DNA of 5,211 nt from Treponema sp. (GTDB lineage: Bacteria; Spirochaetota; Spirochaetia; Treponematales; Breznakiellaceae). The notes under the pieces were generated by a model that worked only from the letters and a program-made list of their open reading frames with translations, did no database searches and was not told where the DNA came from. This document shows positions 1 through 5,211 of the stretch, one piece after another. The position numbers were made by a program, and so were the translations under genes. The DNA lies in NCBI GenBank assembly GCA_031283505.1, contig JAITBO010000009.1, forward strand, positions 1-5,211. Direction: 5' to 3'. Within the stretch, counting starts at the first letter, position 1, and each line of letters starts with the position of its first letter.

Positions 1-1576
1 GTCATCACCCAATCTCTAAAGGACTATACCGAAGGATTTGGTCACATAGGAGAAACGGGTTCCGTGAACTTTAGGCTTGAGTACGTGCCCTTCAACCTAA
101 CCGGAGAGGAGGAGAACCCGGAGAAGAACCCTTGGACCGAATACGACCTGGAATCGGTGTTTGACCTGAGGGGGAACAATGTGCCGGTGTGGATAATCCG
201 CAACAGGATAAACGACAAGGCCCAGGACGATAACACGGACTTTACGGCCTTCCACAACATAGGGAACCCCGGAACAGGGCCGTCCGGAGGAGAGAAGCCC
301 AACGGGAACGGGGCGGTACGCTACAGGATAGCCCCCAATATTTCTGCCGAAGAGAACGGGTTAAAAATAGAGAACGGAAAGTTCCTGGGGCCGGTGGATT
401 CAGAGACGCCGGATATCAGCTTTACCACCAGCGGGTATAAGGATACGGCAGAAGTGTACTATGCGGTAGTCCTCCATACGGACCAGTCTGTTCCGCCCGA
501 CTATTCGGACTATACTCTGCTGGGTGATCCGGTAGAAGCCAATGAGTGGCAAATACCGATAAACCTGGGTGATGACCAAGTAGGCAAAGATTACGACGTG
601 TATGTGATCATCTACAAGGACGGGGAGGTGAGCGCCCCGGTAGTTATCAATACGTTACGAGGCGGGGTAGAAGGAGACTGGATATGGGGGGACGAGCCGT
701 GCAAGAGTTATTACATAGCGTCCGCCGGGAACAACGGGAACGACAATAACGCCGGTACAAAAGTTGCGCCTCTTGCGACGGTACAGAAGGCGCTGGAAAA
801 ACTGGCGGCCGACTATACCTCACCTAAATGGCCGAACAAGGCAGGAAGCGATGAGGTAAGCGGCGGGATCATCATTCTGGACACGGTGAAGGTGTCAAAT
901 GAGATTCCTATAGACGGCAGTGTAGGGTATCCGTCCATAATTCTGAGCGATGACTCCGTGATGTCCGGCGGGAGGTTACAGGCCCAGTCAGGGATAGGGA
1001 AGAAAAACCTGTTAAAGTTAACTAATAATGCCAGGGTAACCCTGGAGGGGGGCCTGATCCTGGAGGGGCTTGGTCAGGGTGCTGCGGTTAAAATCAGGGG
1101 AGTATACGTGGATAGTAGTACCTTTACTATGAACGGCGGGAAAATATCCGGCAATACCACCTCCTCCAACGATAAGGGTGGCGGGGTATACGTGGGTACC
1201 GACAGCATATTTACCATAGAATGGCGGGGAAATATCCGACAATTTCGCCGACTACGGCGGCGGGGTATACGTCGCAGGCGGTACGTTTACCATGAGCGGC
1301 GGGGAAATATACGGCAATTCCGCCACCAGCGGCGGCGGCGGGGTATACCTCTACACCGAATATTTCATCCTCACAAAGACCGGCGGTACCATTTACGGGT
1401 ATGACAACACCGACCTGGACAACAGCAATGTGTTAAAGATAGCAGAGAGCATCCTGGACGATCAAAATGGCAGCGCGGTCTATCATAATGCCACTTTCCA
1501 CAAAGAAACCACCCTAGGAGAAAACGAAGATCTGTTCTACAACTCTCCCGCTATCGGCCAACATTCCGGCTGGTAA
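1..1576 (+). pseudogene. Beta-helix repeat surface-type protein, 5' end outside the window, interrupted by a frameshift near 1218
   Basis: The reading frame is open from base 1, so the true start lies to the left; the GTG at 64 is only an internal codon with no convincing ribosome binding site. Counting codons from base 1, residues about 138-220 look like a beta-sandwich segment (PDISFTTSGY to VINTL). Residues 237-270 (YYIASAGNNGNDNNAG, then PLATVQKALEKL) match the usual entry of pectin-lyase-like right-handed beta-helix proteins. From about residue 340 there are beta-helix rungs of the type GGGVYV-FTMNGGKISGN. At 1216-1220 an extra base shifts the frame: frame 1 degenerates into Arg-rich sequence and stops at 1404, while frame 2 continues the repeats (NGGEISDN, GGGVYVAGGTFTMSGGEIYGN) and ends with TAA at 1574-1576 after a non-repetitive tail ending GQHSGW. 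No C-terminal membrane anchor or autotransporter barrel is visible. By family such proteins are usually exported or cell-surface; function is unknown. It could be a true pseudogene or a sequencing error. Confidence 0.8.
1099..1401 (+). repeat. Tandem beta-helix coding repeats (period 78-84 nt)
   Basis: Aligned repeat starts (the Gly codon of the GVY motif) fall at 1099, 1183, 1262 and 1340, giving spacings of 84, 79 and 78 bases. Each unit encodes about 26-28 residues with the pattern GGGVYV, a short spacer, TFTMxGGxIxGN, and a Gly-rich turn. The 14-mer ggcggggtatacgt is identical at 1180-1193 and 1259-1272, and its first 12 bases recur at 1337-1348. The fourth unit is diverged (GVYLYTEYFILTKTGGTIYG). 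The 79-base unit is the one carrying the extra base. Near-identical units make this stretch prone to recombination and unit loss or gain. Confidence 0.8.
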
Positions 1577-1590
1577 TTTTCAGGTAAGGA

Positions 1591-1623
1591 CGGACGGAAC
1601 GTCCGGCGGGCATTCTGTCCGCC
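1591..1623 (+). other. Two adjacent stem-loops just after the beta-helix gene
   Basis: Fifteen bases after the stop codon, CGGACG (1591-1596), loop GAA and CGTCCG (1600-1605) form a perfect 6-bp stem. It is followed at once by GGCGGGC (1605-1611), loop ATTCT and GTCCGCC (1617-1623), a 7-bp stem with one G-U pair. The two share base 1605, so at most one forms at full length. Neither has a T-run after it. They sit just upstream of the terminator hairpin and may be 3'-end protecting structures in the transcript; the role is inferred. Confidence 0.45.
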
Positions 1624-1627
1624 CCAG

Positions 1628-1663
1628 GCCGCCGTCCCCAAACACGGGGGCGGCGGCTTTTTT
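1628..1663 (+). terminator. Rho-independent terminator of the beta-helix gene
   Basis: The 12-base arms gccgccgtcccc (1628-1639) and gggggcggcggc (1646-1657) pair with one T-G wobble around the loop aaacac, and six T residues (1658-1663) follow directly. It lies 51 bases after the stop codon at 1576. On the other strand the hairpin is followed by no T-run, so it should act only on rightward transcripts. Confidence 0.85.
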
Positions 1664-1697
1664 AACAACTAAACGCGCAAGGGATAGAGTGGAAATC

Positions 1698-1728
1698 TTT
1701 TTTTGCCTGCCCCCGGCAGGCAAAAAAA
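1698..1728. repeat. Perfect 14-bp inverted repeat with 3-base loop
   Basis: Seven T, then GCCTGCC (1705-1711), loop CCC (1712-1714), GGCAGGC (1715-1721), then eight A (1722-1729), of which seven can pair with the T-run. On both strands the T-run comes before the GC core and the A-run after it, so there is no U-tract after the hairpin as an intrinsic terminator needs. It lies between the convergent genes. It could be a dispersed extragenic palindrome or an RNA stabiliser, and it would be the first strong structure met by leftward transcripts after the hairpin at 1747-1764. Confidence 0.6.
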
Positions 1729-1746
1729 ATTGGAACGATAGCCCGG

Positions 1747-1764
1747 TCTGGCCGCAAGGCCAGA
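1747..1764 (+). other. Stem-loop with GCAA (GNRA) tetraloop
   Basis: TCTGGCC (1747-1753) and GGCCAGA (1758-1764) pair perfectly around GCAA. Read on the + strand the loop is of the GNRA class, a very stable RNA tetraloop; on the - strand the loop is TTGC. No T-run follows on either strand. The 10-mer gatgcgccca starts inside its right arm (1763-1772) and recurs at 1830-1839. The rest of 1765-1859 holds no gene I can support. Confidence 0.45.
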
Positions 1765-1859
1765 TGCGCCCATCTCCGTATGGAAATGCCGTTAAATCAC
1801 CTTCCTTACAGCACAAGCCCGGAGGGATTGATGCGCCCAAAATAAACCCGACATTCAGC

Positions 1860-3569
1860 CTATTTATGAAATTCGCCCCCCGCCCAAACGATTCCCGGCA
1901 GGGGCCTAAAAGCCTTAAAAGCCAGGTATTTGAAAGGGTGGATGTCCAGAGCGTTGGGGAACCAGCCATCCAATTCACCCATATCCACAATATTCAGGGC
2001 GGAACTAAAGGAAATGGGCAGGACCGTCCCCCGGTCCAGGAGCAGCTTCTCCGCTTCCGCCAGGGTTTTCCAGCGCTGTTCCCCATCCTCGGTCATGGAC
2101 CGGTCTATAAGTGCCTCGTAATCCGCATCGTCAAACCGGGCGTCGTTCAAATTGGAATCTCGCCGCCACATCTGGAGGAAGGTGTAGGGGTCAGCAAAGT
2201 CCCCTATCCAGGTGGAAAATCCGACATCGTAATCGTTCTGTTTCAGGGTCTGAAAGTATTGGTCGTAGGGAACAACCTCGATTTTTACGGTCAGCCCCAG
2301 TTCCTGCATCCAGGCGGCGGCCATAAGGCCCCCAATCCGGGCCGCTTCCGGGGAGGGGGTCAGACGTATCACTAGTTCCGGGAGGCCCTTCCCTGCGGGG
2401 TATCCCGCTTCGGCCAGGAGTTGTTTTGCGTCTTCCACATCCGGCTTCTCAAGCCCCTCGACTTCCGGATACCCCGGCAACCGGTAGATCAGCGTCCTGG
2501 CCGGCAGGGGGAGGCCTTCCCGAAGCTGCTCCCAGGGCAGGGAAATGGACAGGGCCCTGCGTACCCGGTGATCATTCCAGGGGACTTTGGCGGATCTGAT
2601 AAAGTAGTAATGGGTGGCAAACAGGGCGTTCACCATGATGCCGCTCCGGTCCGTCAGCATTTCAAAATTTATATCCCCGGAGACCCACCGGGCTTCCCCG
2701 GAATTCCAGTAAGAAGTACATTCATCCCGATCCTGGGTGTACCGGAAGGTGAGTTTGTTCAGGACCACCCGGGATGCGTCCCAATAGTGGGGGTTTTTTT
2801 CCATCAAGAGGGTGCCTTCTTCCTGTCCGGTGATGTAAAAGGGCCCGTTGGACACCGGAGACGCGGCGGACCAGTCCTCCTTGTCGAGCATGGAAGGATG
2901 GATGGGACTGAAGGAATGATGGCAGAGCATGGCCGGGAAGAAGGACGCCGGGGAGTTGAGGCGCACTGTCAAGGTCCGGCTGTCCGGCGTCTCTATGCCC
3001 ACCTTATTGGCATCCGCAAGAACCCCGGTACGGTAATCCCTGGCCCCTACGATGATGTCGAAAAGGGAGGAATAAGGGGATTCCCGCCGGGGAGACAACA
3101 GGGAAAGCCATGCGGCGCGGAAATCATCGGAACGAACGGCGTCCCCGTTCCAGTATTTGGCCCCTTCCCGCAGGGTAAAGGTCCATGTCTTTTTATCGTC
3201 CGAAAGTTCCCATTTTTCAGCCATCCCGGGAATGGGTTCCATGGTAAACGGATGATAGGAAAAAAGGCCTTCGTATAAGGCGGTAAAAACCTGGGCTTCG
3301 CTGGCAAGGTAGGATTTCCGAAAGTCCAGTTCCGCTTCGCCGCTGAAAAAAACCACCGTGAGTTCGTCCCGGTTCACTATGCCCGGCCTGGGTTCCGCAG
3401 TGAGGGGTCCTTCGCCTTCAGGCGGATCATCCGGCGAATGTTTATCAGTTTGAACTTCCTGTCCATTGCCGGTCCCGGAGGATGCCGCCGGAGACGGCCA
3501 CCCCGTACAAGAGATAAACCCGGCTATAATTATGCTTACAATAATGATAATTCCAAAAGCCCTTTTCAT
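1860..3569 (-). CDS. Peptide-binding-type ABC transporter lipoprotein (family 5 solute-binding protein, OppA/DppA-like)
   Basis: Complete 569-residue protein, the usual length for extracellular solute-binding protein family 5, which captures oligopeptides, dipeptides, nickel or similar ligands outside the inner membrane and delivers them to an ABC permease. Seen: MKR then a hydrophobic stretch and a relaxed lipobox FIS-C (Cys21), so it is probably a lipid-anchored protein. A Pro/Ser/Gly/Asp-rich tether follows (about 22-65). Family landmarks follow in order: AEKWELSDDKKTWTFTLREG (117-136) with WNGDAVRSDDF (140-150), SNGPFYI (240-246), MEKNPHYWDA (256-265), WNDHRVRRALSIS (331-343), and WIGDFADPYTFLQMW (454-468). 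The start is supported by an SD-like AGGGG five bases before the ATG. The gene is last in its unit, with no permease or ATPase genes beside it; partners must be encoded elsewhere or upstream of the IS. Substrate cannot be read from the sequence. Confidence 0.9.
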   Translation of the reverse strand: MKRAFGIIIIVSIIIAGFISCTGWPSPAASSGTGNGQEVQTDKHSPDDPPEGEGPLTAEPRPGIVNRDELTVVFFSGEAELDFRKSYLASEAQVFTALYEGLFSYHPFTMEPIPGMAEKWELSDDKKTWTFTLREGAKYWNGDAVRSDDFRAAWLSLLSPRRESPYSSLFDIIVGARDYRTGVLADANKVGIETPDSRTLTVRLNSPASFFPAMLCHHSFSPIHPSMLDKEDWSAASPVSNGPFYITGQEEGTLLMEKNPHYWDASRVVLNKLTFRYTQDRDECTSYWNSGEARWVSGDINFEMLTDRSGIMVNALFATHYYFIRSAKVPWNDHRVRRALSISLPWEQLREGLPLPARTLIYRLPGYPEVEGLEKPDVEDAKQLLAEAGYPAGKGLPELVIRLTPSPEAARIGGLMAAAWMQELGLTVKIEVVPYDQYFQTLKQNDYDVGFSTWIGDFADPYTFLQMWRRDSNLNDARFDDADYEALIDRSMTEDGEQRWKTLAEAEKLLLDRGTVLPISFSSALNIVDMGELDGWFPNALDIHPFKYLAFKAFRPLPGIVWAGGEFHK

Positions 3570-3573
3570 GGAT

Positions 3574-3580
3574 TCCCCTA
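3574..3580 (-). promoter_or_regulatory. Ribosome binding site overlapping the upstream stop codon
   Basis: On the - strand, TAGGGGA at 3580-3574 contains both the TAG stop of the 465-residue gene (3580-3578) and the purine-rich SD core of the lipoprotein gene, whose ATG is at 3569-3567. Ribosomes ending the first gene therefore stop on the SD of the second, which suggests translational coupling within one mRNA. No promoter is visible in the 8-base gap. Confidence 0.7.
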
Positions 3581-4975
3581 AGTCTCGGAAGTGATTCCAA
3601 GGCGCTTAAACTGTTCTTCCTCTTCCTTTTGGGCGCTGTAGTCGTATCGTTTGTGGTTTGCATTTATGATGGCGTTTTTCATGGAACTTAATTCCGGCTT
3701 GATTCCTTTAACTTTATCCCGGTCTTCCTTGTCTACCGCAACTTTAAAGAAGTCGTCCAGGGCGGACAGGATCTTATGCAGGGATTGAATGTCCCGGATA
3801 TTTCTTTCCAGAATACCGAGCAGTTGAGCTTCTTCCATACTTTCAAGTTTGGCTAAAACGGCTCCCCGGCCACTGATGTTTTGAAGGGTACGAATTTTAT
3901 GATCTACATTGGTTCTAAGATTATTGAAATTCACTTTTTCCTTGACTTTTACGCCTTTGACAGCATCCATATATTCAACCTCGTAAATGACAGGCTCAGG
4001 TTCCTTATTTATAATCTGCTGTATCAGTTTTTTGATTTCCCCCCAAAAACTTTTCCGCCGGTTTTCCAGGATTTCGGCGTTCTCGATTATCTTGGGGGCT
4101 ATTTCGGCAAGGATTGAACCTGCACCTCCTATGGCAAAGAGCCCTTCTATCAGGATAGCCTTAAAAGAAACCTGGGGTTTCGTGATTTTTACCTTGGTAT
4201 CGGGAACCTCAAGTTTTTTCAGAACCTGTTCCTGGAGCTTTTCGCTGTCTTTGGAGTAATCTTCCCGTATGACTTCCTCTACAAGGTCGGGGTAGAAGGG
4301 CCTGCCGGGCATAGCGCCGCTGAATTTTTTTTTGATCTGGGTAATTTGGGCGGCGTCCGCCGGTTGCATACCGCTGGTTACTTTTTCCCTAAGCTCCATC
4401 TTGTAGGCTTCCCGGTTATAATCGGCGGTTTCTTTTAAATAACCCAGGATACTCCCCGTGGTCCGGTACAAAGAGTTTAAAGCTTCGTTGATTATGTTGA
4501 TGGACAGGGGATCCGCTCCCTGTTTCGCCTGGGTAATCATCTCGATCACGGCTTTGGTATTCGCGCTGGTATTGCTGTCTATTACGAAATGAGCCCAGTC
4601 TATGTATTTGATCAGCCCAAGGATTCGTTTAATCTTCTCGATGGTAAAGGATTCGAGGCTGATTTGATAGAAATTCACCAAAAAATCAAGCTGATTATCA
4701 TATTGGGCAAGGCGTATACTAAGCCGGGCCACCTTTTCCGTTTCCGGAAAAGAGCTTGTTTCGGGGATTTCGATATCCGCAACCTTAACATCCTGTTTGT
4801 AGGGATCTTCGTCAATAATCTTCCTCTTGAGGAATAATGAATAAATAGAATAAAAAGCTGTTTGAAAAGTACGAAATTCCTCTTTTAACTTAGGCAGTTC
4901 GGACTTTTCCAGCCATTGCTGCCGTTCCTGAAGGGCTTCGGTAACCTTTTGATGATATTCAACCAATTCCGCCAT
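3578..4975 (-). CDS. Hypothetical protein, 465 residues, helix-rich, predicted cytoplasmic
   Basis: I do not recognise this family. With the chosen start (MAELVEYHQK) there is no signal peptide. The sequence is rich in Glu/Lys/Ile/Leu and looks mostly helical: possible coiled-coil stretches at about 1-50, 240-256, 295-325 and 375-412. There is a small Gly/Ala hydrophobic segment at about 271-297 (ILIEGLFAIGGAGSILAEIA) that might be a buried or membrane-associated helix, and a charged tail with EEEE near 451-454. No catalytic or nucleotide-binding motif is visible. Start choice: the frame extends up to 5035, but the first codons (MTLPW) lie in the IS inverted repeat and are not native; an ATG at 5014 is possible but would add a hydrophobic MLPYFIFCCILNL. 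Neither the 4975 nor the 5014 start has a good SD. The 46 bases before 4975 are about 72% AT, unlike coding DNA here, which favours 4975. The lipoprotein gene follows 8 bases downstream, so a role linked to it is possible but unproven. Confidence 0.75.
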   Translation of the reverse strand: MAELVEYHQKVTEALQERQQWLEKSELPKLKEEFRTFQTAFYSIYSLFLKRKIIDEDPYKQDVKVADIEIPETSSFPETEKVARLSIRLAQYDNQLDFLVNFYQISLESFTIEKIKRILGLIKYIDWAHFVIDSNTSANTKAVIEMITQAKQGADPLSINIINEALNSLYRTTGSILGYLKETADYNREAYKMELREKVTSGMQPADAAQITQIKKKFSGAMPGRPFYPDLVEEVIREDYSKDSEKLQEQVLKKLEVPDTKVKITKPQVSFKAILIEGLFAIGGAGSILAEIAPKIIENAEILENRRKSFWGEIKKLIQQIINKEPEPVIYEVEYMDAVKGVKVKEKVNFNNLRTNVDHKIRTLQNISGRGAVLAKLESMEEAQLLGILERNIRDIQSLHKILSALDDFFKVAVDKEDRDKVKGIKPELSSMKNAIINANHKRYDYSAQKEEEEQFKRLGITSET

Positions 4976-4982
4976 TAAATTG

Positions 4983-5011
4983 AGTATGCAACAAAAAATG
5001 AAATAAGGCAA
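4983..5011 (-). promoter_or_regulatory. Possible sigma-70-type promoter before the 465-residue gene
   Basis: On the - strand TTGCCT (5011-5006) and CATACT (4988-4983) are separated by 17 bases and match 4 of 6 consensus bases at each box. They lie in the AT-rich gap between the IS end and the ATG at 4975. Transcription would begin almost at the start codon, giving a leaderless or near-leaderless mRNA, which would fit the missing SD. The match is weak and could be chance. Confidence 0.25.
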
Positions 5012-5021
5012 CATTAAAGCC

Positions 5022-5040
5022 CAGGGCAACGTCATTTAAC
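5022..5040 (-). repeat. Probable terminal inverted repeat of the ISAs1-family element
   Basis: On the - strand gttaaatgacgttgccctg follows the transposase stop directly, the position expected for the right terminal repeat. Its partner is outside the window. Translating through it produces the false N-terminus MTLPW for the next gene, which is why the longer start at 5035 was not used. Confidence 0.6.
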
Positions 5041-5211
5041 TTAGCCGAACAGTGCGCGGTAAAGGAAATCGTCGCTGAAGGCCGCCCGGAACATTTTTCT
5101 CCGGACGCTGAATCGTTTTTCAGCCACGGCGGTCTTTTGCAGGAGGTGCAGTGCCGCTTTTCTCATCACATTTAGATTTTCCGCCGCATGGTTCGTCCTC
5201 GCCCGGCACCC
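5041..5211 (-). CDS. ISAs1-family transposase, C-terminal 56 residues (5' end outside the window)
   Basis: This frame runs open from the right edge and ends with TAA at 5043-5041. The translation contains NHAAENLNVMRKAALHLLQK, then VRRKMFRAAFSDDF, ending LYRALFG. It fits the conserved end of ISAs1-type DDE transposases (H-repeat-associated proteins): an AENL...R..AL.LL helix, a basic KR...RRK stretch, and a final (D/S)D(F/Y)L motif. The catalytic DDE residues would lie further upstream, outside the window, so activity cannot be judged. Too short to appear as an ATG-started ORF. Confidence 0.85.
   Translation of the reverse strand, partial: GCRARTNHAAENLNVMRKAALHLLQKTAVAEKRFSVRRKMFRAAFSDDFLYRALFG

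Larger units (their letters stand above)
5022..5211 (-). mobile_element. End of an ISAs1-family insertion sequence (transposase 3' end and terminal inverted repeat)
   Basis: The element continues beyond the right edge. It contains the transposase tail (5041-5211) and then a probable terminal repeat, read inward as cagggcaacgtcatttaac (5022-5040), which resembles the CAGGGC-type ends I associate with ISAs1-family elements. The exact boundary near 5022 is inferred. The bases beyond it, 5012-5021 (cattaaagcc), are where a target duplication of 8-10 bases would lie, but the other end of the IS is not in the window. The transposase and the neighbouring 465-residue gene are on the same strand. Confidence 0.7.

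Noticed and set aside
64..66. GTG at 64 as the start of the beta-helix gene
   Set aside because: The same frame is open back to base 1 with similar composition, and the upstream codons read as normal protein, so the gene is cut by the window edge.
1099..1401. CRISPR-like array because of regular direct repeats
   Set aside because: The repeats are protein-coding beta-helix rungs, vary in sequence, and have no unique spacers between conserved identical repeats.
1698..1728. Bidirectional Rho-independent terminator
   Set aside because: On each strand the stem is followed by A residues, not T, so no U-tract follows the hairpin.
1580..1990. 136-codon - strand ORF across the intergenic region
   Set aside because: It overlaps the 3' end of the lipoprotein gene in another frame and runs through the terminator and hairpins, with no recognisable motif.
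2421..3278. Long + strand ORF of 285 codons opposite the lipoprotein gene
   Set aside because: It lies wholly inside the lipoprotein gene, which has clear family motifs over its length. The opposite-strand product is Gly/Pro/Arg-rich without recognisable motifs, as expected from an antisense shadow. The + strand ORF at 1689-2375 is rejected for the same reason where it overlaps the gene.
4976..5035. Longer start of the 465-residue protein at 5035 (MTLPWALM...)
   Set aside because: Its first codons fall in the probable IS terminal repeat and start 6 bases from the transposase stop, so this N-terminus is an accident of the insertion.

Overview
The window looks like chromosomal DNA of a spirochaete, most plausibly a Treponema of the termite-gut type. 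I infer this from three things: a large surface-type protein built of GGGVYV/FTMSGGEI beta-helix repeats, a family-5 solute-binding lipoprotein with a loose spirochaete-style lipobox, and an ISAs1-family transposase tail. No marker gene fixes the species.

Layout. Bases 1-1576 (+) hold the 3' part of a repeat-rich beta-helix protein gene. It enters from the left already open and is broken by one extra base near 1218, so the last 119 codons are in another frame. Bases 1577-1859 are a convergent intergenic region crowded with stem-loops, one of which (1628-1663) is a good Rho-independent terminator for the + strand. Bases 4975 down to 1860 (-) hold a two-gene unit: a 465-residue, predicted cytoplasmic, helix-rich protein of unknown function, then, 8 bases after its stop codon, a complete 569-residue peptide-binding-type lipoprotein. 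Bases 5211 down to about 5022 (-) are the end of an ISAs1-family element: the last 56 codons of its transposase and a probable terminal inverted repeat.

How the genes relate. The lipoprotein should bind a peptide or similar ligand outside the inner membrane and pass it to an ABC permease. No permease or ATPase gene is in the window, and the lipoprotein is the last gene of its unit. Its ribosome binding site overlaps the stop codon of the unknown gene, so the two are probably co-transcribed and translationally coupled. The IS end lies 46 bases upstream of the probable start codon of the unknown gene, so it probably replaced or separated that unit's original upstream region.

I found no CRISPR array, tRNA, rRNA or recognisable riboswitch. 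The least explained items are the unknown 465-residue protein paired with an orphan binding protein, and the hairpin cluster at 1591-1764.
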